37,954 nucleotides of DNA from NCBI GenBank assembly GCA_030693155.1, contig JAUYBJ010000093.1, forward strand, positions 1-37,954, written 5' to 3'. Under the pieces are notes generated by a model that searched no databases, was not told the DNA's origin, and worked only from the letters and a program-made list of their open reading frames with translations. The translations under genes and the position numbers were made by a program. The DNA comes from Methylococcales bacterium. Lineage in GTDB: Bacteria > Pseudomonadota > Gammaproteobacteria > Methylococcales > Methylomonadaceae. How positions within the stretch are numbered: position 1 is the stretch's first letter; each line of letters opens with the position of its first letter. Shown here in pieces: positions 16,520 to 26,215 of the stretch.

Positions 16520-19500
16520 ATGCTCAGCACCCTCGTTCGTTTTGCTATTCGTTTTTACGGTATCGTTATCGCCTTGGCGGTGGTTATTTTAATCGTCGGC
16601 GGTTATCGCTTTGCTACCGCTGGCTTGGATATTTTTCCTGAGTTTTCGCCTAAACAAGTCATTATTCAAACCGAATCGGCAGGGCTGGCGGCGGAACAGG
16701 TGGAAGTGTTGGTGACGCAACAGATTGAAACCGCTATCAGTGGCTTGCTGGGTTTGAAAGCCACGCGCTCGGAGTCGATACAAGGCTTATCTATTGTGAC
16801 AGCAACGTTTGCCGAGAACAGCAACATCTATCTTAATCGGCAGCTCATCAGCGAACGCTTAGCCACTGTTGCAACTCAATTACCGCAAGGTATTACGCCG
16901 ATTGTGATTCCGTTATCCTCGTCATCGGCGACCGTGTTAACGATTGGTTTACGTTCGGATACTGTGGATTTAATGGCGTTGCGCAGTCTGGTGGATTGGA
17001 CAATCGTGCCGCGTTTATTGGCGGTGGCAGGCGTTTCTGATGTCAATGTGTTTGGCGGTGACATCAAGCAGCTGCAAATTCAAGTTGATCCTGTGCAGTT
17101 GCAACGTTTCAACCTGTCGTTGGATGATGTGATACAAACCGCAAGCCAAGCGGGGACGATTCAGGGCAGTGGCTTTATTGAAAATCAAAATCAGCGTTTT
17201 ACCCTGCAAGTGACAGGACAACCGCAAACCCCTGAACAATTTGCCAAGATTCCCTTACTGAATCAATCCCGCCCGATTACCTTGGGTGAAGTTGCCAGTA
17301 TTCACTACGCGCCTGAACCGCCTATCGGCGCGGCGCAAATTATGGGCAAGCAAGGTATTGTCATGATGGTCATCGGTCAATACGGGGCTAATACGCTGTC
17401 GGTGTCGCGGCAGGTGGAACAAACGCTGCAAGAATTCGCCCCGCTGTTTAAAAAGCAGGACATTGATTTTTATGAGCATCTGTTTCGCCCTGCTGATTAT
17501 ATTGAAACCTCGCTGAGCAATTTATCAGGGCATTTATTGTTGGGCGGCTTGTTCGTGCTGATTATTTTGTACGCCTTTTTATTCAATGTTCACGCCGCAT
17601 TTATTGTCGGACTGGCAATTCCCGTGTCCCTCATTGGCGCGATTATGGTGCTACTGGAATGCGGCGTTAATCTTAATATTATGGTGTTGGGCGGCTTGGC
17701 AATTGCCTTGGGCGAAGTGGTGGACGATGCCATTATTGATACGGAAAATATTTTCCGCCGCTTGCGGGAAAATCGTTTATTGCCGCAACCGCAACCAGTG
17801 GCTACTGTGGTTTATACCGCGTCGATGGAAGTGCGCAGCTCGGTGGTGTATGCCAGTTTTATTGTCGCGTTGGCGTTTGTACCGTTGTTGACGTTGAGCG
17901 GCGTGGTGGGGCGGTTATTTGCCCCGTTGGGTTATGCGTATATTTTAGCCATTTTGGTGTCGTTGCTGGTCGCGCTCACGCTTACGCCTGCGTTGTGTTA
18001 TGTGTTGCTGGGACGCGGTAAATCGACATCAAGGACTGCCAGTCCTTTAGAGGATGGGCAGTCCTATTCTGAGGATCCGCCGCTGATTAAAGCCCTTAAA
18101 CCGCGTTATAAAAAATTCTTGACCGTAGTTGCCAAGTATTTTAATGGGGTAATTATCGCCAGTGTGCTGTTATGTATTGCGGCTATTGTCGCGTTTACTC
18201 GCTTCGACAGCCAATTACTGCCCGAACTGCGCGAAGGGCATTATATCGTCCACACCACCAGTATTGCAGGTACGTCATTACAAGAATCATTACGCATCGG
18301 CAGCCAACTCACCACACAATTTATGAACATTGACGGCGTGCAGTCGGTATCACAATGGGCGGGACGCGCCGAACGTGGCGCGGATACTTATGGCAGTCAT
18401 TACAGTGAATATGAAGTGCATCTGGATAAATTGTCGGGCGCGGAACAACAGCGGGTTTTAGACCAACTGCGTGATATTCTCAAAGATGCCATCGGGATTT
18501 TATACGAAGCCAATACCTTTTTAACCGAGCGGGTGGATGAAACGATTTCAGGCTATACCTCGCCTGTGGTGGTCAATATTTACGGCATGGATTTAAACGC
18601 GCTGGACGCAAAAGCACTAGCGGTTGCCGCTATCATGCGGAATTTGCAGGGCGCGGCGGATGTGCAGTTACGTTCACCGCCTGCCACGCCGTTATTACAG
18701 GTGCAGTTAAATCTCGACCAGCTGACCGCCACAGGCGTTAGTCCTGCACAAGTGATGGACACCTTGCAAACGGCGTATGAAACGCGGGTGGTTGGTAAAA
18801 ATTTGCAAGTTAATAAAATTGTCAATGTCGCGGTGGCGTTATCGCCTGAGTTACGACAACAGCCTGAATCCATTGCGCAACTGCCGCTCAGAGCGCGTGA
18901 CGGTGCTTTAATCAGACTGGAACAAGTCGCGGATATTCGCCACACTGCCAGTCGTTATAACATTCTGCATCAAAATTCTGGGCGGCGACAAACCGTGACG
19001 TGCAACGTGCTGAACCGTGATTTGGATGCGTTTATGGCAGAATTAAAAACGCGGGTGTTAGCTGATATTCCCTTTACTGCCGACAGTTACCCTGAATTTA
19101 CGGGCGCGGCGATTGAACAAGCGGAAGCACGCCACGCGTTAATCGGCTATTCTTTATTAGCGGGTGCAGGGGTGATAATGCTGATTTATATCGCCATCGG
19201 CAGTTTGCGTCATGCGTTATTGACGTTGGTGAATTTGCCGTTTGCGTTAATCGGTGGTGTGGCGGCGGTGTTATTAACGGGCGCAACCTTATCGGTCGGT
19301 TCTGTAGTGGGCTTTGTCACGCTGTTCGGTATTACCGTGCGTAACAGCATTATGTTGTTATCGCATTATCGCCATTTGGTGGAAGAGCAAGGCAGAAGCT
19401 GGGATTTGGATACCATGCTGCTGGGGGCAAGTGAACGTTTGCCGTCTATTCTGATGACGGCGTTGGTGACCGCATTGGCGATGTTGCCGATTGCGTTTAA

Positions 19501-19636
19501 TAGCGATAATGCAGGGCGGGAAATTATGGGGCCGATGGCGGCGATTATTATCGGCGGTTTAGCCTCGTCTACGGTGTTGAATTTATCTTTGTTGCCGATT
19601 GTCCTATTACGATACGGGCGGTTTAATCAGCGGTAA
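16520..19636 (+). CDS. RND efflux pump inner-membrane subunit, CusA/CzcA-like
   Basis: This 1038-residue protein has full RND architecture: an N-terminal membrane helix (about 10-30), a large periplasmic loop, a helix bundle from about 335, a second periplasmic loop and a final bundle from about 880. The fourth-helix motif GGLAIALGEVVDDAIIDTEN (about 391-410) contains the acidic residues of the proton relay and resembles heavy-metal-type RND pumps. No membrane-fusion or outer-membrane channel gene is adjacent, so partners must be encoded elsewhere. The cytoplasmic linker near residues 504-516 is encoded by a palindromic repeat. No good ribosome binding site precedes the ATG. Metal substrate is an inference. 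Confidence 0.88.
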   Translation: MLSTLVRFAIRFYGIVIALAVVILIVGGYRFATAGLDIFPEFSPKQVIIQTESAGLAAEQVEVLVTQQIETAISGLLGLKATRSESIQGLSIVTATFAENSNIYLNRQLISERLATVATQLPQGITPIVIPLSSSSATVLTIGLRSDTVDLMALRSLVDWTIVPRLLAVAGVSDVNVFGGDIKQLQIQVDPVQLQRFNLSLDDVIQTASQAGTIQGSGFIENQNQRFTLQVTGQPQTPEQFAKIPLLNQSRPITLGEVASIHYAPEPPIGAAQIMGKQGIVMMVIGQYGANTLSVSRQVEQTLQEFAPLFKKQDIDFYEHLFRPADYIETSLSNLSGHLLLGGLFVLIILYAFLFNVHAAFIVGLAIPVSLIGAIMVLLECGVNLNIMVLGGLAIALGEVVDDAIIDTENIFRRLRENRLLPQPQPVATVVYTASMEVRSSVVYASFIVALAFVPLLTLSGVVGRLFAPLGYAYILAILVSLLVALTLTPALCYVLLGRGKSTSRTASPLEDGQSYSEDPPLIKALKPRYKKFLTVVAKYFNGVIIASVLLCIAAIVAFTRFDSQLLPELREGHYIVHTTSIAGTSLQESLRIGSQLTTQFMNIDGVQSVSQWAGRAERGADTYGSHYSEYEVHLDKLSGAEQQRVLDQLRDILKDAIGILYEANTFLTERVDETISGYTSPVVVNIYGMDLNALDAKALAVAAIMRNLQGAADVQLRSPPATPLLQVQLNLDQLTATGVSPAQVMDTLQTAYETRVVGKNLQVNKIVNVAVALSPELRQQPESIAQLPLRARDGALIRLEQVADIRHTASRYNILHQNSGRRQTVTCNVLNRDLDAFMAELKTRVLADIPFTADSYPEFTGAAIEQAEARHALIGYSLLAGAGVIMLIYIAIGSLRHALLTLVNLPFALIGGVAAVLLTGATLSVGSVVGFVTLFGITVRNSIMLLSHYRHLVEEQGRSWDLDTMLLGASERLPSILMTALVTALAMLPIAFNSDNAGREIMGPMAAIIIGGLASSTVLNLSLLPIVLLRYGRFNQR
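18032..18065. repeat. Palindromic repeat within the RND pump coding region
   Basis: AGGACTGCCAGTCCT (18032-18046) is itself nearly palindromic, and AGGATGGGCAGTCCT (18051-18065) follows; the two units can also pair with each other. The frame stays open and the translated linker is low-complexity and polar (SRTASPLEDGQSYSEDPP). It resembles the intergenic palindrome at 1588-1619. It may be a repeat that landed in a tolerant loop between the two halves of the pump. Confidence 0.6.
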
Positions 19637-20030
19637 TTTTGATGGTCTACAACGTGTGTAGTCCTGATGTCACAGCTGAAAAATTGAAAAAGCGGTAGTC
19701 CGACTGACCCAGTTACGCAACTTAATCGACAAGAATAATTAAGTAACGATAAATAGTTAATTTTTATAGATAATGTTAGGCTCTGTTGACATTTGGTAAA
19801 ATCTCTAACTATATCAGTAAGTTATGATTTTGCTATATGTCTATAACTGGTTGTTTCTGAATGACTATTCCCGAAATGTCAACAGAACCTAGTATTCAAA
19901 AAATTATAATTTTTGGGGTATTTTGTAAAGCAGATAACATAATAGCTGTGGCATAATTTTTACAGTTATTCAGGAACTTGGTGCGGAATATGCTTGATGA
20001 TGCTTATTTTAACGTAAAAGCAGGTTAGCT
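19637..20030. other. 394-bp gap between RND pump and sensor diguanylate cyclase
   Basis: The gap holds a partially complementary stretch around 19709-19747 (ACTTAAT..ATTAAGT) that might serve as a weak terminator, then the MITE-like element at 19779-19889. AT-rich sequence with CATAAT at 19952 follows, which could be part of the downstream promoter. I find no gene in it. Confidence 0.45.
19779..19889. mobile_element. TA-flanked MITE-like element (GGCTCTGTTGACATTT termini)
   Basis: GGCTCTGTTGACATTT (19779-19794) and AAATGTCAACAGAACC (19874-19889) are inverted repeats with one mismatch over 16 bp. They are flanked by TA on both sides (TTA before, TAG after), consistent with a TA target duplication. 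The 111-bp unit has no reading frame. The TA target suggests mobilisation by an IS630/Tc1-type transposase, which is an inference. Confidence 0.68.
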
Positions 20031-22973
20031 ATGCGGTGTAAATTTGATGTGCAGCAGTTCACCAGAGTACTCGGATTGCTTGCCGTGATGCCCGTGTGCG
20101 GGTATACAGAAACCATAGATTTACAATTACGCTGGCATCATCAATTCCAATTTGCGGGCTACTATGCCGCTGTGCAACAGGGCTATTATCAAAAAGCAGG
20201 GCTGGATGTCGTTATTCATGAAGGCACGCCTGACAAAATAGCCATCAACGAAGTATTACAAGGTCATGCGCAATACGGTGTTGCCAACAGTGAGTTACTG
20301 TTAGCACGCTTAAAAGGCGATCCGCTAGTGCTATTAGCGGCTATCTATCAGCATTCGCCTTCGGTGTTACTGGCTCGCAAAGATTCAGGGATTTTTTCAC
20401 CCAGTGATCTTGTCGGTAAAAAAGTCATGATGTTAGGCAAGACCATTGATGCCGATTTTGCCGCGATGTTTCCCAACGAACGTACTGATATAACGAAAAT
20501 TAATATCATCCCCAGCAGTTCTGATATTCAAGATTTAATAACGGGTAAAGCCGATGCTTTCAATAGCTATATCAGTAATGAGCCTTACTTTTTAAAACAA
20601 CAAGGCATTGAATTTACCGTCATCAGTCCGCGTAATTACGGCGTTGATTTTTATAGCGATATGCTGTTTACCAGCGAAAATGAACTAAAAAAACGTCCAG
20701 AGCGCGTTAAAGCCTTTCTGGATGCCAGTTTGCAAGGCTGGCATTATGCAATGGCGCATCCACAGGAAATCATTGCCTTATTGCAGAATCAATATCATGT
20801 GCCGAAATCCAAAGCACATCTTGAATTTGAAGCGGACACCATACGCTCACTGATACTGCCTAATCTGGTTGAAATCGGTCATACCAATCCGTGGCGGCTT
20901 CAGCACATGGCAGATACTTTTGTACAAGCGGGTATGGTGGAAAACACGGATTTCTTAGAAGACTTTCTTTATGCGCACGATGAGATCGGAGAACGTAAAC
21001 AGCTGATTCGTTACCTGAAAATCATGGTGGTTATCGCGCTGATTATCAGTGTGATAGTCGCAGCAATCTACGCCGCTTACCAATCCATAAGACGGGAAAA
21101 TAAGCAGCGTATACGCATGGAGGAACAGTTGCGGCAACAAACCGATGAACTGGCGTTACATAATATTATTTTGCAGAAAATCGGTCAGGGTATTGCCTTG
21201 CCTGAGCTATTGGATGAATTGGCGCGGCAAGTAGAAATGCTGCATCCCAGAATGCTGTGCTCAATTCTGCTTCTTAACAATAATCAGCTGCTATGTGGTG
21301 CTGCGCCCAGCTTGCCTGCTTTTTATAGTCAGGCGCTTGACGGCATAGTCATTGGCGAAGGTGTTGGCAGTTGTGGTACGGCGGTGCATCGAAGCGAACG
21401 TTACGTTGCGGAAGACTTGCAAAAAGACCCATTTTGGACTCCTTTTCGTGAACTGACGAAGCAAGCGGGTCTTCAATCGTGCTGGTCACAACCCATTAAA
21501 GACAATCAGGGCAAGGTGTTGGGTATATTCGCTATCTACCATGCTCAGCCCACCATCCCCCTAAGCTCAGAAATTGAACTGATTGAAAGTTATGCCAATT
21601 TGGCGCAACTGGGTATTGAGCGTACCCGCGCTAATGTCGCGTTGCAAGAGAGCGAGCAACGCTTGCGATTCGTTTTAAAAGGCAGCGGACTGGGTTTTTG
21701 GGATTGGAGTATTGACAGTAATACCGTACAAATAACCAACAGCAATACTGATGTTCTGCGCCACGATGCGACTGACATACAATCCGATACCCCTTTGTGG
21801 CTGGATTTTGTTTATAGGGACGATCGAGAGAAAGTCTGGTATTCCATACAACAAGTGCTGAATGGTAAACAGACCACGCATGAAATTGAATACCGCGTAT
21901 TTGACAAACACGGCGACGTGCGCTGGACTTTAGATCATGCCAGTATTGTGCAATACAATGAAGCCGGTAAACCCGTGCGCATGAGCGGTACGCATACTGA
22001 CATTACCGAGCGCAAACTTGCCGAGCAACAATTACGCGACAGTGAACAGCGGCTGACGCTCTGTCAACTCTATGGCGGCATAGGGACGTGGGAGGATGAT
22101 TTAATCAATAATCGGCAATTCTGGTCATCAACGACCTATAAATTATTGGGCATCCCTGAGATGGAAAATCCCACATTTGAAGATTTTTTAGCCGTCATTG
22201 TTCCTGAAGACAGACAGTTCGTCATTGATGCGACTGAAGCCCATCTGACACAGCGCACAAAATACGATGTCGAATACCGTATTATTGACGTAGATAATCA
22301 ACTACGCTGGATGCGCTCTTTGGGGCAGGTCGATGAAATTCTGTCCAACGGCAAGCAGACTTTTTTCAGGGGTATCGTACAGGATATTACCGAACGCAAA
22401 GCCGCTGAAGAACAAATCAAGCAACTGGCATTTTATGATCCCCTCACGCAACTGCCCAACCGCCGCCTGTTATATGACCGTCTGCAATACGGTATTGAAC
22501 TGGGCAAACGCGAGGGCAAAAAACTGGCGGTATTATTGCTGGATCTGGATCATTTCAAAGCCGTTAATGATAATTTAGGGCATAAGGCAGGTGATGAATT
22601 ATTGCAAAAAGTGGCGGAACGTATTGCAGGTCAGTTGCGTAAAATTGATACCGCTGCGCGTTTGGGCGGCGATGAGTTTGTCGTGGTACTCGCCGAGCTA
22701 GCGCATTTTGAAGATGTCGAGCGGGTAGCACTGGCGATTATCAATGAATTAAGCACACCTTTTATACTGCGCGAAAATGATGAAGTGAACATCGGTACCA
22801 GTATCGGTATCAGCTTTTATCCACCGCATGGCGATAGCTCTGAAATACTGCTGGATTGCGCTGATACTGCCTTATATCGCGCCAAAGATCAGGGACGCAG
22901 TTGCTTTTGTGTTTTTCAGGCAGATAATGCCAAGCAATATATTGACAGTGTCAGTGCCTACAGCTCGGTGTAA
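20031..22973 (+). CDS. Membrane sensor diguanylate cyclase: NMT1-TM-GAF-PAS-PAS-GGDEF
   Basis: This 980-residue protein starts with a signal sequence, then an NMT1/THI5-type periplasmic binding domain (about 26-260; LRWHHQFQFAGYYAAVQQGY). A membrane helix lies near 329-350 (KIMVVIALIISVIVAAIYAA), then a short coiled coil. A GAF domain (about 375-515), two PAS domains with PAC ends (about 540-655 and 665-790, each ending DITERK) and a GGDEF domain follow. The active-site GGDEF is intact at 879-883 and the inhibitory RxxD site (RKID, 870-873) is correctly spaced, so it should make cyclic di-GMP with product feedback. There is no EAL domain. The periplasmic ligand could be a pyrimidine or amine-like molecule, by family analogy only. 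Confidence 0.9.
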   Translation: MRCKFDVQQFTRVLGLLAVMPVCGYTETIDLQLRWHHQFQFAGYYAAVQQGYYQKAGLDVVIHEGTPDKIAINEVLQGHAQYGVANSELLLARLKGDPLVLLAAIYQHSPSVLLARKDSGIFSPSDLVGKKVMMLGKTIDADFAAMFPNERTDITKINIIPSSSDIQDLITGKADAFNSYISNEPYFLKQQGIEFTVISPRNYGVDFYSDMLFTSENELKKRPERVKAFLDASLQGWHYAMAHPQEIIALLQNQYHVPKSKAHLEFEADTIRSLILPNLVEIGHTNPWRLQHMADTFVQAGMVENTDFLEDFLYAHDEIGERKQLIRYLKIMVVIALIISVIVAAIYAAYQSIRRENKQRIRMEEQLRQQTDELALHNIILQKIGQGIALPELLDELARQVEMLHPRMLCSILLLNNNQLLCGAAPSLPAFYSQALDGIVIGEGVGSCGTAVHRSERYVAEDLQKDPFWTPFRELTKQAGLQSCWSQPIKDNQGKVLGIFAIYHAQPTIPLSSEIELIESYANLAQLGIERTRANVALQESEQRLRFVLKGSGLGFWDWSIDSNTVQITNSNTDVLRHDATDIQSDTPLWLDFVYRDDREKVWYSIQQVLNGKQTTHEIEYRVFDKHGDVRWTLDHASIVQYNEAGKPVRMSGTHTDITERKLAEQQLRDSEQRLTLCQLYGGIGTWEDDLINNRQFWSSTTYKLLGIPEMENPTFEDFLAVIVPEDRQFVIDATEAHLTQRTKYDVEYRIIDVDNQLRWMRSLGQVDEILSNGKQTFFRGIVQDITERKAAEEQIKQLAFYDPLTQLPNRRLLYDRLQYGIELGKREGKKLAVLLLDLDHFKAVNDNLGHKAGDELLQKVAERIAGQLRKIDTAARLGGDEFVVVLAELAHFEDVERVALAIINELSTPFILRENDEVNIGTSIGISFYPPHGDSSEILLDCADTALYRAKDQGRSCFCVFQADNAKQYIDSVSAYSSV

Positions 22974-23047
22974 ACGGAATAACTATTTTTAAGCCGCCTA
23001 TTCATTGTATGTTGCGGCATAATTCACTATGATTGCCAGTTATTTAG

Positions 23048-23404
<357 letters not shown>

Positions 23405-23425
23405 TGGCTTTATAAGGATATAACG

Positions 23426-24727
23426 ATGTCGTTTTCAACTCGGTACGTTCTGCGTACCCTGCTATTACTTTTGCTGCCCACAGTGGTTTTAGCAGACACA
23501 CCCTCATTAAATCAAGCCAATACCGCGTGGGTTCTTACGTCCACCGCCTTGGTGTTATTCATGACTATTCCCGGACTGTCATTGTTCTATGGCGGTCTGG
23601 TGCGTAGCAAAAACGTATTATCGGTATTAATGCAATGTTTTGCCATCACCTGCATGGTGTCGATACTGTGGTTGGCAGGGGTTTACAGCTTTATTTTCTC
23701 CGATGGCGGTAATCTACAGGCAGTCATCGGTGGCGCGTCTAAAGTCTTTCTCCCCGATATAAACACCACTGCTTTGATAGGCGATATTCCTGAAACCGTG
23801 TATTTCATGTTTCAAATGACCTTCGCCATTATTACCCCCGCGCTGATTGTCGGTGCATTTGCCGAACGCATGAAATTTTCTGCTATGCTTTGGTTTAGCG
23901 GCTTGTGGTTAATTATCGTCTATATGCCCGTCTGTCACTGGATGTGGGGTGGTGGCTGGCTGGCGAAGTTAGGCGCGATGGATTTTGCAGGTGGTATCGT
24001 TATTCACGTCAATGCGGGTGTCGCTGCCTTAGTATCTGCCCTCGTATTGGGCAAACGTAAAGGCTTCCCTACTACCGCTATGCCGCCGCACAACATGACC
24101 ATGGTTGTTACTGGCGCAGGTATGCTATGGGTCGGCTGGTTCGGGTTTAATGCAGGCAGTGCCTTAACCTCAGATGGACGTGCAGGGATGGCGATGTTAG
24201 TCACGCACATAGGTGCGGCGGCAGGTTCGCTGACGTGGATGTTTATTGAATGGAAACGCTTCGGCAAACCCAGCGTGTTAGGCATTGTCACTGGCATGGT
24301 CGCAGGCCTTGGTACTATTACCCCCGCTTCTGGTTTTGTCGGCCCTTTCGGGGCATTAGTGATTGGTGTTGCCGCAGGTTTTGTGTGTTTTTATGCCACG
24401 CAATACGTTAAACGCACACTAAAAATTGATGACTCTTTAGACGTATTTCCCGTACATGGTGTCGGTGGTGTGACTGGCTCATTATTAACAGGCGTGTTTG
24501 CTGCCAGTAGTTTAGGCGGTTTAGGCTTACCTGAAGGCGTGAGTATTCTCAATCAAGTCGGTATTCAAGCCTTGGCCGTCATAGTAACTGCGGCATGGAG
24601 TGCCTTATTCAGCTACCTGATTCTGAAAGGTCTGGATAAATGGATTGGTCTGCGTGTTACGCCTGATGAGGAAGTAGAGGGGCTGGATACCGTTCTGCAT
24701 GAAGAAACAGGGTATTTAGACTTATAG
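23426..24727 (+). CDS. amtB: Ammonium transporter
   Basis: This 433-residue membrane channel begins with a cleavable signal peptide (to about VVLA-DTPS). The pore histidines are seen in GGIVIHVNAGVAALVSAL and DVFPVHGVGGVTGSLLTG. Other family signatures include TIPGLSLFYGGLVRSKNVLS, FAERMKFSAMLWF and PPHNMTMVVTGAGMLWVGWF. It imports ammonium across the inner membrane and is gated by the GlnK protein encoded just upstream. AAGGA precedes the ATG. Length is typical for AmtB. Confidence 0.97.
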   Translation: MSFSTRYVLRTLLLLLLPTVVLADTPSLNQANTAWVLTSTALVLFMTIPGLSLFYGGLVRSKNVLSVLMQCFAITCMVSILWLAGVYSFIFSDGGNLQAVIGGASKVFLPDINTTALIGDIPETVYFMFQMTFAIITPALIVGAFAERMKFSAMLWFSGLWLIIVYMPVCHWMWGGGWLAKLGAMDFAGGIVIHVNAGVAALVSALVLGKRKGFPTTAMPPHNMTMVVTGAGMLWVGWFGFNAGSALTSDGRAGMAMLVTHIGAAAGSLTWMFIEWKRFGKPSVLGIVTGMVAGLGTITPASGFVGPFGALVIGVAAGFVCFYATQYVKRTLKIDDSLDVFPVHGVGGVTGSLLTGVFAASSLGGLGLPEGVSILNQVGIQALAVIVTAAWSALFSYLILKGLDKWIGLRVTPDEEVEGLDTVLHEETGYLDL

Positions 24728-24774
24728 TTATTGTTGTTTTTTTGAAACTTTTGTATCTATTTTGTCCTTTTACA

Positions 24775-24803
24775 TTGAAGTAACAGGATGTAACTGCTAG
24801 AAT
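24775..24803 (+). promoter_or_regulatory. Sigma-70 promoter of ompA
   Basis: TTGAAG (24775-24780) and TAGAAT (24798-24803) are separated by exactly 17 bp and lie 45 bp before the ompA start. Both hexamers match consensus at five of six positions. This agrees with high expression of a major outer membrane protein. Confidence 0.7.
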
Positions 24804-24848
24804 CAAGTACTGTAACGATTATGATTTTTTAATTTTTTGGAGAATATT

Positions 24849-26009
24849 ATGTTTAAAAAGCAATTGCTTACACTTGCTGTATTAGCAAGTATGGGTAGCA
24901 TACCGCTGGCTCAGGCAGACGAATTAGCTCCTGTCGTAGATCAACAAGCTAACGTCTTACCCCCTTTAGAAGAATCAGCCGCAGCACCTACTGCTTCGCT
25001 GACTGATAAGCGTTGGTATGTTGCACCTTTCGGTACTTTTTTAGCGACAGGTAGTGGAATCAATGATGGTTGGGGCGGTGGTTTAGCGATTGGTAAAATG
25101 CTGGATAAACATTTCAATGTTGAGTTGAAAGGTTTTTATCAAACAGCATCTGGCTATGAAGGCTGGGGACCAACAACTATTGTTGGTGGCCGTCCGTACC
25201 AGCAGATTACTAATTCTGGAAGCGTGGATATGGCAGGCGCATCTGTTGACCTGCAATACTATTTTATGCGCGAGAAATTTTCACCGTATACCGTTGTTAG
25301 TTTAGGCGGCATGACGACTGATGGCCCAGGTTTTAACCGTACAGGCTTAATCACTGAAGGCGGTTTAGGTTTCACTTACGAACTGACAGACAACTTGTTA
25401 GTGCGCAGTGATGTCCGTTATCGCTATAACGCCAATTTTTCAGCACCATCACTTAATGCTGACCAGCACGACATGGTTGTCAACGTTGGTTTCGTGATGC
25501 CTATCGGTGCAAAACCAAAAGCTGAAGCCTATGTACCACCAGCTCCAGTTGCAGAACCTGTTGTAGATTGCTCAACACTGGATTCAGATGCTGACGGCGT
25601 TAATGATTGTATCGACAAATGCCCTGGCACACTGGCAGGCAGCAAAGTTGACGCAACAGGTTGCCCAATCAGTTTAGAATTGAAAGGCGTAAACTTTGAA
25701 TACAACTCTGCAAAACTGACTCAAAACGCCATGTTCGTTCTTGATGGTGTTGCAGAAAGTTTAGTTAACTACCCAGTGAAAGATGAGCTTGAAGTTCATG
25801 GTCATACCAGCAGCGAAGGTAGCAACGCTTACAACATGAAATTGTCACAAAAACGTTCACAATCTGTTGCTAGCTACTTAGCATCAAAAGGTGTAACAAA
25901 TCGTTTAGTTGCCAGAGGTTACGGTGAAAGCCAACCAGTTGCTGACAACCGCACCGAGCAAGGCAAAGAACAAAACCGTCGTGTTGAATTAATCTGGATG
26001 GGTCACTAA
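24849..26009 (+). CDS. OmpA-family outer membrane protein with TSP3 calcium repeat
   Basis: The start at ATG 24849 is chosen because GGAG sits ideally upstream and the protein then begins with a signal peptide (MFKKQLLTLAVLASMGSIPL, cleavage after AQA). About 386 residues. Residues about 45-220 form a small beta-barrel (RWYVAPFGTFLATGSG, GFVMPIGAKP). A proline-rich hinge leads to a TSP3-type segment DSDADGVNDCIDKCPGT. The C-terminal OmpA domain (about 275-386) has LEVHGHTSSEGSNAYNMKLS and KEQNRRVELIWMG for peptidoglycan binding. It anchors the outer membrane to the wall and may act as a porin. A strong promoter precedes it and a strong terminator follows. Confidence 0.93.
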   Translation: MFKKQLLTLAVLASMGSIPLAQADELAPVVDQQANVLPPLEESAAAPTASLTDKRWYVAPFGTFLATGSGINDGWGGGLAIGKMLDKHFNVELKGFYQTASGYEGWGPTTIVGGRPYQQITNSGSVDMAGASVDLQYYFMREKFSPYTVVSLGGMTTDGPGFNRTGLITEGGLGFTYELTDNLLVRSDVRYRYNANFSAPSLNADQHDMVVNVGFVMPIGAKPKAEAYVPPAPVAEPVVDCSTLDSDADGVNDCIDKCPGTLAGSKVDATGCPISLELKGVNFEYNSAKLTQNAMFVLDGVAESLVNYPVKDELEVHGHTSSEGSNAYNMKLSQKRSQSVASYLASKGVTNRLVARGYGESQPVADNRTEQGKEQNRRVELIWMGH

Positions 26010-26064
26010 GATCTCATTCTGTACAGACGTTGTCATGCAAGGTCTGTGCTAAACACGATAAAAC

Positions 26065-26095
26065 AAAAAAGCCCGCTTATCGCGGGCTTTTTTTT
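26065..26095 (+). terminator. Rho-independent terminator of ompA
   Basis: AAAAAAGCCCGC-TTATC-GCGGGC followed by a run of eight T forms a classic intrinsic terminator about 55 bp after the ompA stop. Confidence 0.92.
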
Positions 26096-26121
26096 GTCTG
26101 GAATAGTTAGAGTATTACAAG

Positions 26122-26167
26122 AGCCGTTCTTGCCGAGTGGCGAGCTTGTCGAACAGTCGAATCGGCT
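26122..26167. repeat. AGCCG..CGGCT dispersed-repeat-like palindrome
   Basis: AGCCGTTCTTGCCGAGTGGC begins and GAATCGGCT ends this imperfect inverted unit, with the central GAGCTTGTCGAAC seen in many proteobacterial dispersed repeats. It lies between the ompA terminator and the MITE-like element and has no coding content. Confidence 0.5.
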
Positions 26168-26215
26168 TAACGTAGTGTTTTTCTATTCACCCCATCGACA
26201 AATTCTGTGTTCATA

